Below the pieces are notes generated by a model. It made no database searches, was not told where the DNA came from, and saw nothing but the letters and a program-made list of their open reading frames with translations. A program made the position numbers and the translations under genes. Positions 22,169 to 34,500 of a stretch of DNA of 64,000 bases are shown here, in pieces; within the stretch, counting starts at the first letter, position 1; each line of letters begins with the position of its first letter. Source of the DNA: Nicotiana tabacum (lineage: Eukaryota; Streptophyta; Magnoliopsida; Solanales; Solanaceae); NCBI RefSeq assembly GCF_000715075.1, contig NC_134103.1, forward strand, positions 75,455,519 to 75,519,518, written 5' to 3'.

Positions 22169-25100
22169 ATGACGGTGACTAGGAAGACACCGGCTAGCCA
22201 AAGGAGAGATACAGCAGTAGGTGAGGGGACCAACAGGGTACCCCCAGTAGATGGGGCCCAGTCTGAGGCTCAAGGTGAGACCCCTACTCAGCCATTACGG
22301 GCTCCTCCACCAACTATGGAGATTCCTAGGGAAACCGCACATCCAGTTCCCCCTCCACTTCCATCAGATCAGGACTTGAGGAGTGCGGTGCATTTGTTGA
22401 CACAGTTGGTAGCTACCCAGCAACAGGCTAGGGCATCAGCTAGTGCAGGAACTTCTGAGGGGTCTGGGAGTTCAAGGGTCCGAGAGTTTATTGCTTTGAG
22501 TCCCCCAGAGTTCACGGGGACAGATCAGAGGGAGGACCCACAGGATTTCATAGATCAGCTTCACAGGATCTTTCGTGTTATACATGCCACGGAGAAAGAG
22601 GCAGTTGAGCTAGCAGCTTTTCGACTCCGAGATATAGCCATCCTTTGGTACGAGGGATGGGAGAGGTCCAGGGGACGTGATGCACCTCCAGCTATTTGGG
22701 AGAATTTTTCAGATGCCTTCCTTGACCAGTACTTACCACGGGAGATCCGACAGGCTCGAGTCGATTAGTTTCTAGCCCTTAAGCAGGGTAATATGAGTGT
22801 TCGAGAGTATAGTCTCCGTTTTGACTCATTGGCAAGATATGCACCATCCATAGTTGCTACTATGCGGGACAGGATTCACAGGTTTATAGCAGGGTTAGCC
22901 CCAGAGTTAACCGAGGCATGTGCCACCGCTGCATTGCAGGATAGTATGGATATCTCCCGGATTCAGGCATTCGCCCAGAATATAGAAAGGGGTAGGCATC
23001 GGCAGCAGGGTACAGAGAGGGCTAAGCAAGGGCAACGTAAGAGGATGAGATTTCCCAGGTCTCAGGAGCAATATCAGGGTAGTTATAGGACCCAGTACTT
23101 CGGACGGCCACCTAGGCCTCCGCCACCTCAGTTACAGGGTTACAGGTATGACCGCTATACTCAGTCAGGACCAGGTGAGAGCTCATGGGCGTCGGGTTTG
23201 CAGCGACAACGAGGATCTTCGCAGACATGGTCATTTCCTCCACGGTGTGACATCTGTGGTAGAGGACACTTGGGCCAATGCCGAGCAGGTTCTGATGCTT
23301 GTTATACATGTGGGCGTCCAGGGCATATGATGCGGGATTGCCCAAATAGAGATTCGGGGGGAATGGCACAACCAGCGAGTTCAGCAATAGGATCATCTAT
23401 GTCCGTGCATCCTTCAGGGCGCGAGTCTCAGTCTTCGGCTAGTAGAGGTCGGGGCAGAGGTAGAGGTTCCAGTTCAAGTGGTAATCAGAACCGTATCTAT
23501 GCTTTAGCGAGTCGACAGGACCAGGAGTCTTCACCAGACGTTGTGACAGGTATATTAACCATTTGCTCTCACGATGCTTATGCTTTGATAGACCCAGGAT
23601 CTACTTTATCGTATATTACCCCATTTGTCGCGAGGAAGTTTGGTATAGTGCCTGAAATACTAAGTGATCCTTTTGCGGTATCTACACCGGTCGAAGAATC
23701 GATTATTGCTAGACGGGTTTACCGAGGTTGTACGGTGACAATTTGTAGTCGTCAGACCTCAGCTGACCTAGTTGAGCTAGAGATAATGGATTTTGATGCT
23801 ATCATGGGCATGGACTGGTTGGCAGCTTGCTATGCCACAGTTGATTGCCGAGCAAAGGCAGCCAGATTTCATTTTCCAGGTGAGCCAGTCCTTGAATGGG
23901 TAGGTAATACACCAACACCCAGAGGTAGGTTTATTTCCTATCTGAAGGCGAGGAAAATGATCGCAAAAGGGTGCATTTATCATATTGTGCGAGTTAGAGA
24001 TGCAGATGCTGAGATACCTACACTTCAGTCTATTCCCGTAGTCAAAGAGTATGCAGATGTGTTTCCAGATGAGCTTCCAGGTATTCCTCCAGAGCGAGAG
24101 ATTGATTTTAGCATCGATTTGCTTCCAGGAACTCAACCAATATCCGTCCCTCCGTATAGAATGGCACCTGGCGAATTGAAGGAGTTGAAGGAGCAGTTAA
24201 AAGATTTGTTGGAGAAAGGTTACATCAGGCCCAGTACCTCACCTTGGGGTGCACCAGTACTATTTGTGCGGAAGAAAGACGGCTCGCTGAGGATGTGTAT
24301 CGATTATAGGCAGCTGAACAAGGTAACTATTAAGAATAAGTATCCACTTCCAAGGATCGATGACTTGTTTGATCAGTTGCAGGGGGCTAGATGCTTTTCA
24401 AAGATAGATTTGAGGTCGAGGTACCACCAGGTCAGAGTTCGGGAAAAAGATATTCCGAAGACAGCCTTCAGGACCCGATATGGCCACTTCGAGTTCCTTG
24501 TCATGTCCTTCGGGTTGACTAATGCACCCGCTGTATTTATGGACTTGATGAATAGCCTATTCCGACCATTTTTAGATCTGTTCGTGATAGTATTTATTGA
24601 TGATATTCTGGTTTATTCCCGTTCAGAGGATGAGCATGCGGACCACCTGCGAGCGGTAATCCAAACCCTCCGTGATCGTAAGTTGTATGCTAAGTTTTCT
24701 AAATGTGAGTTCTGGTTGAAGTCTGTAGCATTCTTGGGGCATATTGTATCAGATGAAGGGATAAAGGTGGACACTCAGAAGATTGAGGCCGTAAAATCTT
24801 GGCCTAGACCTACCACTCCGACAGAGGTTCGTAGCTTTCTAGGCTTAGCAGGATACTATCGGAGGTTCGTAGAGGGTTTTTCTTCCCTTTCGGCACCATT
24901 GACAAAGTTGACACAGAAAGAAACTAAGTTTCAATGGACAGAGGCTTGTGAGCGGAGTTTCCAAGAGCTTAAGAACAGGTTGACCTCAGCTCCAGTTCTA
25001 ACACTTCCAGAGGGTCTAGAGGGTTATGCCGTGTATTGTGATGCATCAGGTGTCAGGTTAGGATGTGTCCTGATGCAACATGGGAAGGTAATTGCGTATG

Positions 25101-26983
25101 CTTCAAGGCAGTTGAGGAAGCACGAGAGGAATTATCCGACCCACGACCTCGAGTTAGCTGCGGTTGTCCATGCACTTAAGATATGGCGGCATTATTTATA
25201 TGGTGTTCATGTTGATGTATTTACTGATCATAAAAGCCTACAATATATCTTCAAGCAGAAAGAGTTGAATTTGCGACAGAGGCGATGGCTTGAGTTATTG
25301 AAAGATTACGATGTTAACATTCTCTACCATCCAGGGAAAGCTAATGTTGTAGCAGATGCATTAAGTCGTCGATCTATGGGTAGCTTAGCACATGTAGATC
25401 CCGAGAAAAGACAATTAGCTAGAGAGATTCATCAATTGTCTTCGTTGGGGGTTCGGTTAGTAGATTCTGAGGATGGTGGAGTTGTACTCCAAAACACTAC
25501 AAAATCATCCCTCATAGCGGAAGTCAAGGAAAGGCAGTACGAGGACCCAGAGTTGGTCGAGCTGAGAGAGCGAGTTCCGCAGCAGAAGAAACCACTGTTA
25601 GAGCTAAAGGGAGATGGGTTTCTCAGATATAGGGGTCATTTGTGTGTTCCAGATGTAGCAGGGCTACGAGACAGGATTATGTCAGAGGCACATTATTCAT
25701 GGTATTCCATCCATCCTGGGTCGACGAAGATGTATCATGACATTAAGGATGTGTACTGGTGGAATGATATGAAGAAGAACATTGCTGAGTTTGTCGCCCA
25801 ATGTACTAGTTGCCAGTAAGTGAAGATAGAGCACCAGAAGCCTGGAGGGCTAATGCAGACTATAGAGATCCCGACATGGAAATGGGAGGTGATAAACATG
25901 GACTTTATCACGGGTTTACCTCGTTCTAATCGTAAGTTCGATTCCATATGGGTGATAGTTGATAGGCTCACGAAATCAGCTCACTTCCTACCGGTCAGAT
26001 CTACATATACAGCAGAAGATTATGCCAAGTTATATATTAAGGAGATAGTGCGGCTACACAGAGTACCAGTTTTTATTATATCTGACCGTGGGGCTCAGTT
26101 TACAGCACATTTTTGGAGGTCATTTCAGAGATGTCTAGGGACTCAGGTGAATCTCAGCACAGCTTTTCATCCACAGACTGATGGACAAGCCGAGCGCACA
26201 ATTCAGACGCTCGAGGATATGTTACGAGTATGTGTGTTGGATTTTAAAAGAAGTTGGGATGAACATCTACCTCTTATCGAGTTTGCATATAATAATAGTT
26301 ACCACTCCAGTATCCAGATGGCTCCGTACGAGGCTTTGTATGGGCGTAAGTGCAGATCTCCTATAGGGTGGTTTGATGTTGGAGAATCTGGGTTACATGG
26401 GCCAGACCTGGTTCAGCAGGCCATAGAGAAAGTAAAGGTTATCCGGGAGCGACTATTGACAGCTCAGAGTCGTCAGAAGTCATATTTTGACGTGCGGCGA
26501 CGAGACTTAGAGTTCAGGATTAATGACTGGGTATTCTTAAAGGTATCACCTATGAAGGGCGTGATGAGGTTTGGCAAGAAAGGCAAGCTTAGCCCACGGT
26601 ATATTGGGCCTTATAGGATCATTCGGAGAGTGGGCCAAGTAGCTTATGAGTTAGAGTTGCCCTCAGAATTGGAGTCTGTCCATCCGGTTTTTCACGTATC
26701 TATGCTATGGAAGTGCATTGGCGATCCTATCCAAGTGGTGCCCACGGATGATGTACAGATTACAGAGGACTTGTCATACGAGGAAATTCCAGTTGCCATC
26801 CTAGACCGACAAATCCGCAATCTACGAAATAAGGAGGTAGCTTCCGTAAAGGTTTTATGGAGGAGCAAGAATGTAGAAGAGATGACGTGGGAATCGGAGG
26901 AAGAAATGAAGTCTAAATACCCCCACCTATTTCAAACTGAAGATATAGTTCGAGATAGGACGCTACAACATAGCTCTATGTAG
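22169..26983 (+). pseudogene. Gag-pol polyprotein, one frame with two in-frame stops
   Basis: One frame of about 1605 codons encodes Gag (core about 22490-22860), a CCHC knuckle [14 protein letters not shown] (about 23299-23340), protease (DPGST, about 23590), RT with the catalytic FIDD box (about 24595), RNase H (YCDAS, DLELAA and TDHKSL, 25030-25240), integrase with a zinc finger ending CTSC (25690-25815) and a D-D-E core (MDF, SDRG and QAERT, 25897-26200), and a C-terminal chromodomain (about 26785-26935). The ATG at 22169 follows the leader; an in-frame ATG at 22145 would add eight residues. Two stops interrupt it: TAG at 22766 in Gag and TAA at 25817 right after the integrase zinc finger. 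Both fit C to T changes of Gln codons. All catalytic boxes seen are otherwise intact. Confidence 0.92.
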
Positions 26984-27201
26984 GCTAGCAGTTCATCAGG
27001 TAAGCTTTTATTTTTCATTTTCAATATTTATGATTTACGGTCGGTGAGGCAAATTGCTGCTATTTATAAAGATTGGCCATATGTGGCATGTGTAGTATGT
27101 TTCTGGCTACGTGCACGTTGGTTTTAACGTAGTGTACGAAGGATACTTTGGCAAAATTTTCCAAAGTCTCTAAGAGTAAACATTCGAGGACGAATGTTCC
27201 C

Positions 27202-27214
27202 AAGGGGGGAGTGA
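27202..27214 (+). other. Polypurine tract of the nested chromovirus
   Basis: AAGGGGGGAGTGA directly precedes the TGTTACACCC start of the 3' LTR. It is the expected primer for plus-strand DNA synthesis. The preceding TTCGAGGACGAATGTT box is typical of these elements. Confidence 0.8.
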
Positions 27215-29096
27215 TGTTACACCCTATATTTTCGTACGTAAAAATGCGTCGTAAGCAAACTAATGTAGGACCAAAAATGAGATAATATTTAAAAGTATAT
27301 AAAGTAAGTTAATCATGTTACCTCTGAGGTTACAAATATTGAAGATCATGAACAACAAGTACAAAGAGGGCTGGACAGTTCAGAAGCTAAAGCAATTAAA
27401 TAAAATAATGTTTCGTCGAAAGTCGACAAGTTGGAAATGTTATAACATGTACCTTTGGGGTGAGACTAGGGTGATTAACATGATAAGGAGATTATGTTAT
27501 GATTTATATTAGTCGTATGACATCCGTGTGTTATGTTTTGAAGTCAAGCGAGTTGTGGAACAAAAGTCGATGAAAGTCATCACAAGTTACATTCATAAGT
27601 TTTACTGAAACTTTGGGTCAAATATAACTGCAATTTTCTCCCAATATACTTAGAGTTATGGGGTGTTCCACCCATCAAATTAAAGATCTATGAGTCTATT
27701 TTCCAACGCATTAAACCATTTGTCAATACGACATTGGAGTAGAAAGATATGGGCATTTGTGCGATACTGCGCAAGCTGCTAGGTGACAAGTAGGTATGTC
27801 ACCTACTTGCTTAAATGAAAGCCCAAAAAAGGGCCATTTCGGGTCGTCCAAAGAGGAATTTTAAGGGCCTATTTTCTTCTTATATTAGACTTAAAATAGA
27901 GCATAATAACCAGACATAAGCTCTGCAAATAATCCTCCCAAAAATTTCCCACAAACCCTAATTGATTTTCTCTCCCTTTCAAGTTCCAATTGGAGGTAAA
28001 ACCTAGAGTTTGAAGAACCAAGATAAGAGCTGAGTTATCCAACAAATAAGGTGAGTTTACTTCTCTCTTTCATCCAATTTTTCTTCTGTAAATTCATGGT
28101 AAGTCATTCTATACTTGTAAGAACTCACGGGACAGTGATCGGAAGCCGTGAGTTCGAGTTATTCACTTGTAGCGGACTGTTTTGTGGACTGTTTTGTGTT
28201 GCTGTTGGGCTGCGTGTTTCACTACTATTTTGTGGAGTTTTGGAGGAGGAAGGGGGTTTATAAACACCATATAAATGTAGGGTGGTTGGCTGGTCGTTCG
28301 TCATAACATTTTCGGGTCGTTTGACACTACTACAGTGGTCGTTTTGTGTACGAAGAGATTGGGGTGTGTTGGGCTGTTTTATAGTATTTGATGGTGTATA
28401 TAAGGCCGTACAATTATTTTACTTACTATATTGAAGGAGTTGAGTCAGTATCAGCAGGTAAGTATATCTCCAGATCATCTTTGACTCCCAGTTACTTCTA
28501 GTTATTATATTATCAGTTCAGTTTCGATTTTCAGTTATGTTATTACCTTACATACTCGGTACATTATTTCGTACTGACGTCCCTTTTCCGGGGACGCTGC
28601 ATTTCATGCATGCAGGTTCAGATAGACAGACGAGTAGATCTCCTCAGTAGGTGTTTTCCGAGTTTAGCCTGATCGGTAAGCTCCACGTCTTTCGGAGTTG
28701 CCAGGTCTAGAGTGTTGTGTACATCTTATGTATATCTGTATATATGTTATGGGTAGGTCGGGGCCCTGTTCCGATCATAGTACATCTATCAGTAGAGGCT
28801 TGTAGACATATCCTATTGGTTAGTGCAGTATGTTGGGTTTGTAGGCCTGGTATGTATAATTTGGTGGTTTGTCAGCTGTAGTAGCTATGACGGCCTTTTC
28901 AGCCTAGCTTTATATTGATGTTTAGTTAGCGCTAGTTTCTATTCAGTTTTATATTTTGCTTCGCAAATTGTCTTGCAAGGTGGCCCCATGGCCAAAGTAT
29001 GACATTATGTGTTCAGAGTCCCTTAGTCGCAATTTGGTACGCCAGGTTAGGTGAGGCACCGGATGCTTGTCTCGCTCCTAGGTTCGGGGCGTGACA
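27215..29096 (+). repeat. 3' LTR of the nested chromovirus with internal deletion
   Basis: Collinear with the 5' LTR but 1882 bp long because about 658 bp are missing. Sequence jumps near 28396 from GTATTTGATGGTG to TATATAAGGCCG, which correspond to about 20597 and about 21255 of the 5' LTR. The deleted block includes the GAGCGAGCC repeats. Short TATA microhomology at the joint suggests illegitimate recombination. Confidence 0.9.
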
Positions 29097-29148
29097 AACT
29101 TGGTATCAGAGCAGTTCTATCCTAGGGAGTCTACAAGCCGTGTCTAGT
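29097..29148 (+). repeat. Interior fragment with second primer site after the 3' LTR
   Basis: These 52 bases repeat 21958-22009, including TGGTATCAGAGC at 29101-29112 (one difference, C for T, near the end). An element should end at its LTR, so this is the relic of a longer LTR-interior-LTR-interior array that was cut back. Confidence 0.88.
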
Positions 29149-30429
29149 TGAAGATCGTAAGATTTAAAAGGTTTCGTTTGAACTTCGAAATTTCGAAAAA
29201 GATTCAGTAATGCTATAATAGTTTAAGAAATCTATGTATAACCACTTCGCATGTATGTTTCGCAAGTGGGGTAATTTTCTTAAAAAGCTACAAGCTGAAT
29301 TTCCCTTATTTTGAAAAGAATCAAGAAAGAAATATGATTTTAATGTTAAATTTATATTTGACCGCGTCGCAAGTATGATCCGCGAGCGGGGAGATTCCTT
29401 AAATTTATATTTGACCGTGTCGCACGTATGATGCGCGAGTAGGGCATATCATTCTACTACTCTTATGGGATCGGGCTGTTTGCCTCGGCAAGATTTATGT
29501 ACCACACTCTCATGGGAACGGGCCGTTCGCCTCGGCAGGTTAATAGATGCATCTATGGTTCGCGTCGTTCGACCCTCAGTAGTGCACAGTTTACTTTTAT
29601 GTTGGATCGGGTCGTACGCCTCGGCATTTCCTGTATATATTATCCTCATGGAATCGTGCGTAATATTGGCAAGAAGCCGGTGTATCTGAGGTTTTTCTCT
29701 AATTTAAATTATGATCATCTCTTTGATGAAATCCACCATCTCTATATATGCTCCGGTTATGGAGGGAACTTGCTAGTTGAGAGCTCGAGTAAAATTGTAA
29801 AGAGGGAAATTATGCCACGTATTTTGTACATGTTATTTCATGTATTTACTCGGTTTCTTATCTATTCACTTCTTTACTGTACCTGATATTAATTATAGCC
29901 CATAGTAAGTATCTGAGTCGACCCCTCGTCACTACTTCTTCGAGGTTAGGCGGGATACTCACTGGGTATATGTTGATTTACGTACTCATGCTATACTTGC
30001 TGCATATTTTTTGTGCAGGTACACATATATATTATTGGCCTTGTGAGCGCAGCGGTGTGGTTGTTACGGGGACTTAGGTGAGCTGCATTTTTTAGATGAT
30101 TCGCAGCCGGAAAAGTCTCTTTAGAGTATTTATATTTTTTTCTGTCCAAATTTGTATTCCGGACAGCTATTATATTTTATTTTATTTCCTAGCAAATGCT
30201 TATGAACTTGTGACACCGGGATTTGGAATTGATTGTGGGCGTTCAATATTGAAATTGATAAAAAACATTATTATTTATTCTGAAAATTTCATCCTTTACT
30301 ATTTAATTTGAAGGAAAATTTGATTTCAAAAAATATTAAAGATGAGGACCAAATTTAGTATTTATTATTGGCTTGTCTGACAGTGGGGTCCGGTGCCATC
30401 ACGACCTTAATGGATTTTGGGTTGTGACA
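29149..30429 (+). repeat. 3' LTR of the LARD-like element, second part
   Basis: Resumes collinearity with the 5' LTR near 11896 (CGTAAGATTTAAAAGG) and ends GGGTTGTGACA at 30429. About 50 bases present in the 5' LTR (about 11849-11895) are missing at the joint with the nested element. The 46-bp flanking repeat follows at once. Confidence 0.85.
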
Positions 30430-30475
30430 TGTAAGTTTTGATGATGTCCTTTCATTTTGAATTCACGTATTATGC
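30430..30475. repeat. Right copy of the 46-bp flanking direct repeat
   Basis: One mismatch to 9902-9947. It begins TGTAAGTTTTG at the LTR end, and the unrelated flank (TAATGTATAATATT) follows. Confidence 0.8.
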
Positions 30476-31529
30476 TAATGTATAATATTTTTCGGCATTT
30501 AGATGATTGTTATATTATTATACATAAAATTTCTCTCATTAGTTAAATTTTATTATTCCTTTATATAAATAAATGTTTAAACCATTATGTGTCATTATTA
30601 ATGTGCAACACGTGTTCATAGATACTAGTTTAGTGAAATATGATTATAGTGTCTTTTGTTTTTTCTTAAATTTAAATCTAGTTGAAGCTCATCTCTAACT
30701 TTTCTTATTGCATCCAAAAGTTCCAGTGTTGTCTTTTCGAACTTCACCAAAAATTATGAAGAGTTCTAGGCGCGATAAGTGCTTCCTGACGCGTAACTGG
30801 TTCCAAAGGTATTATATCGTCTTCACTTTCATCATCGACATTGTTTTTTCTGATGGTATTGTTTTAGATGAGAAGCCATTGTTGGGTACGATTTGGAAAA
30901 AATTTCTATGTTGCTTATATAATTTATTCTCTCACCATCATACATTGAATGTTTTGAGTAAAAATACCATGAATAATATTTTATTATTAAGAAACAATGA
31001 ACATTACAATGATTTATTAATTACAATGAATACAGAATGAACATTACAATGAATCATTTAATAATAAAAAAATTACAATGAATCATACATCATACATTGT
31101 GCTTTATGTATAATAAATTTATTTTTTATATTAATTCAATAAATATGATACATAAATTAGTAAGATACAATAATTTTGATGTAATCAAAATTATCCTTCA
31201 TTAAATCTCGAAAACACTCTTTAAATTAATAAATATTAATTTATCAATTAAATAATTACCTCTACAAAATAATAATATTTTATGGTCCCGGCAACATTAA
31301 TTTAGAGAGGTTCTACTGTATATCAAAATCAATTAACATTGTCATTTTCTACTTGAATTCTCCACCTTTAAACTGTGAAAGTCATTCCTTTACTATAGTT
31401 AAAATTCTTTATTAACACATTAATTTTAATTAATAAAGAGAAGCAATACTATCACTTTGTTGTCTGCTTCTTAAGATTGGGCTGTCGCCTGCCCGTATTT
31501 TCCTTGACTCCCACTTTAGTAAAGTGAAG
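30476..31529. other. AT-rich intergenic stretch upstream of the PPR locus
   Basis: No gene was seen beyond a possible coding remnant on the minus strand (30640-30870). The rest is AT-rich, with repeated ATTACAATGAAT motifs at 31000-31085. The last 100 bp would hold the promoter and leader of the PPR relict, but no clear core element stands out. Confidence 0.5.
30640..30870 (-). pseudogene. Possible transposase C-terminus remnant
   Basis: The minus strand encodes an acidic stretch (DDESEDDIIPLEPVTR), then EALIAPRTLHNF. After a one-base frameshift it continues with FEKTTLELLDAIRKVRDELQ and a basic tail ending in a stop near 30640. The acidic region, helical segment and basic tail recall the C-terminal end of pogo/Tigger-like plant transposases, but this rests on memory of the general pattern and is uncertain. 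No upstream catalytic region was found. Confidence 0.3.
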
Positions 31530-34500
31530 ATGGCGAGAGTTGTAATTCGTTACCCTCGCAATGGTAATACCTTCATCTCATTCTTAGCTATTTCTCATGG
31601 AAACCCCAAGATTGCTTATTCTACTTTCGCATTTGGGCACAGAGATTATTCTTCATCTCCTAGCAATACATTCATTTTGACAAAGGGTAGACTTGGGGTT
31701 TCTCGAAGTTTTGAGAACATCAAATGTTTAAATGATGCTGTGAGTGTGTTCCGTCAAATAATTAGAGAACATCCTCTTCCTTCTCCTCTCAGCTTCTCGA
31801 AACTGCTGAAAATTATAGTAAATATGAAACATTACTCTGATGTTGTTTCTCTCTTTGGAGAAATGCAGAAATTAGGTATTCCAACTAATGAATTCATCTT
31901 GAGTATAATGATTAATAGTTATTGCCTCATGCATCGTGCTGATTTTGGATTTTCTGTATTGGCCATTTTCTTGAAGAATGGTATTGCATTTGATGTTGTT
32001 ATATTTAGCACCCTAATAAGGGGACTCTTTGCTGAAAATAAGGTTAAAGATGTCATTCACTTGTTCAAACCGCTAGTGAGAGAGAATATTTGTGAGCCGG
32101 AAGAAGTCATGTATGCAACTGTCATGAATGGGCTTAGCAAAAGGGGCCATACTAGAATTTGTTTTAGTTTGCTCCGATTAATGGAACAAGGAAGCACTAA
32201 GCCTGACACATGCATCTATAACAATGTTATAGATTCCCTTTGCAAATATAGAATAATAGATGATGCTATCAACCTTTTAAACTAGATGAAACAGAAAGGC
32301 ATTCCACCAGACATTATCATATATAGTGTAGAAGATGATCAGGGGTAAGGCAACTAGGCCTGACGAGATCCCAGTGGAATTTTGGAAGGAAGTGGGTCGG
32401 GCTGGATTGGAGTGGCTTATTGGTTTGTTTAATGTCATTTTAAGGATGAAGAAGATGCTTGAAGATTGGTGATGGAGTTTGATGATCCCGTTGTATATAA
32501 ACAAAGGTGATATATAGGACTGTAACAACTATAGGGGTATCAAGCTGCTGAGTCATACTATGAAAGTTTAGGGAGAGGAAGAAGGACTTGCATATGGTAT
32601 TCATTGACCTAGAGAAGGCCTACGATAAAGTCCCGAGAGAGGTCCTATGGAGATGTATAAAGGCTAGCGGTGTCCCGATCACGTACATTAGGGTAATTAA
32701 GAACATGTACGAGGGAGCGAAGACTCGGGTGAGGACAGCGAGTGGAGACTCAGATCATTTCCCAGTGGAGATAGGGCTGCACCAGGGATGGGCTCTTAGT
32801 CCGTTTTTGTTTGCCTTAGCATTAGATGTGTTGACCCAACACATACAAGGGGGGTTCCATGGTGTATGTTATTCGCTGACGAGATGCGAGGCGGAGTTAA
32901 CGCTAGGTTAGAAGTTTGGAGACAGACGCTGGAGTATAAAGGTTTCAAGTGGAGTAGGTCAAAAATTGAGTACTTGGAGTGCAAGTTTAGTGATGGGTTG
33001 CATGAAGGAGTGAAAGTGAAGATTGGTACTCAAGTCATTTCCAAAAGAGATAGTTTCAAGAATCTTGGGGCCATTATTCAAGGTAATGGGGAAATTGATG
33101 AAATATTACTTATCGTATTGGAGCAGGGTGGATAAGATGGAGCTCGCCTCAGGGTTTTTGTGTGATTAGAATGTACCACCCGGACTTAAAGGCATGGTCT
33201 ATAAAGTGGTGGTTAGACCAACTATATTGTACGGGGCTGAGTGTTGGCCTGTCAAGAAGTCCCATGCCCAGAAGATGAAAGTAGTTGAAATGCGGATGTT
33301 GAAATGGATGTGTGGGCATACCATGAAGGACAAGATTAGGAATGAAGTTATTAGGGGCAAGGTAGGAGTGGCATCTGTGGAGGACAAGTTGTGGGAATCT
33401 AGGTTGAGATGGTTCGGGCATGTGAAGAGGAGAGACATAGATGCACCGGTCAGGAGATGTGAGGGGTTTTCCATGGCGGATCTGCGGAGGGGAAGGGGAA
33501 TGCCTAAGAAGTATTGGGTAGAGGTTACTAGGCAGAACATGTCATTGCTTCAACTTACCGATGATATGACCCATGATAGAAAGGTGTGAAAAATAAGGAT
33601 TAGGGTTGTAGGTTGACATAGTAGTATGTTCCTCCTAGGCCTACCAATAGTAATAAGACTATTTTTGTATTATCTTAGTCATGGTTCTTTATTATTACAT
33701 GTTGTGTTTGTTGTTGTTATTGTTGTTGTTGTGTCATTCACGCTCGTCACTATAATGGATTGTTGTTACCTTTGTTTACTACTTGGCTGCTTTATCTTAT
33801 CTCTACTGTTCCTTAAGCTGAGGGTCTATCGGAAACAACCTCTCTATCTTTATAAGGTAGAGGTAAGGTTTGCGTACACACTACCCTCCCTAGACCCCAT
33901 TGATGGGATTACACTGAGTTTGTTGTTGTTGTAGTTCATTGATTGATGGTTTGTGTAAGTTTCGTCGGTGGGAAAATGTTAGGACTTTGTTCTATGAGAT
34001 GGTTAATCTTAATATTTATCCAACTGTGTACACGTTTAGCATAGTGATCGATGGGCTATGAAAAGAAGGAAAAGCTGAAGACGCCGAGAAAATAATAAGA
34101 CACATGATCAAAAAAGGTATGGAGCCTACTGTGGTCACCTACAATGCGATAGTAGATGGATACTGTTTGCGTGGTCAAATGGATAGAGCGAGGAGAATTT
34201 TTGATTCCATGATACACAAGAGCATTGAGCCTAACATTATTAGTTATAACACACTAATAAATGGATATTGTAAGCAAAAGAAGTTGGACGAGGCCATGCA
34301 ATTGTTTCTTGAAATTTCTCCAAAGGGGTTTAAACCTGATATTTTTACCTACAATATTATCTTACAAGGTCTGTTTGGAGTTGGAAGAAGCGATACCGCA
34401 CAAAATATCTTCGCAAATATACTATCGGCAGGGCAGAGACCTGGTTTTTGTACTCATAGCATCTTGCTTGTTGGTTATTTTAAGAATGGACTTGTTGAAG

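Larger units (their letters stand above)
19418..29148 (+). mobile_element. Young Ty3/gypsy chromovirus (Tekay-type) nested in the LARD LTR
   Basis: It has a 5' LTR at 19418-21957, primer site 21962-21973, one gag-pol frame at 22169-26983, polypurine tract 27202-27214 and 3' LTR 27215-29096. The LTRs differ at roughly 30 of about 1880 aligned bases by eye, so insertion was recent relative to its host element. The C-terminal chromodomain and the domain order place it with chromoviruses, most likely Tekay/Del. The 3' LTR is followed by 52 bases of interior sequence instead of host DNA, so the 3' boundary is recombinant. Confidence 0.92.
9948..30429 (+). mobile_element. LARD-like non-autonomous LTR element, split by a nested chromovirus
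   Basis: It comprises a 5' LTR (9948-13179), a primer site (13183-13194), a 4.3-kb interior without recognisable proteins, a polypurine tract (AAGTGGGAGAGA, 17470-17481) and a 3' LTR in two parts (17482-19417 and 29149-30429) separated by another element. LTRs of about 3.2 kb with a non-coding interior of several kilobases define a LARD (large retrotransposon derivative). The leader after the primer site closely matches that of the gypsy element at 1-6395, so that family could supply Gag and Pol in trans. That link is inferred from shared sequence. Confidence 0.8.

Noticed and set aside
23777..24136. Antisense ORF of 119 codons opposite the pol region
   Set aside because: Shadow of a well-supported sense frame; no motif.
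33626..33934. Hydrophobic ORF of about 100 codons
   Set aside because: It is the 3' untranslated part of the RTE LINE, including the TTG tail.
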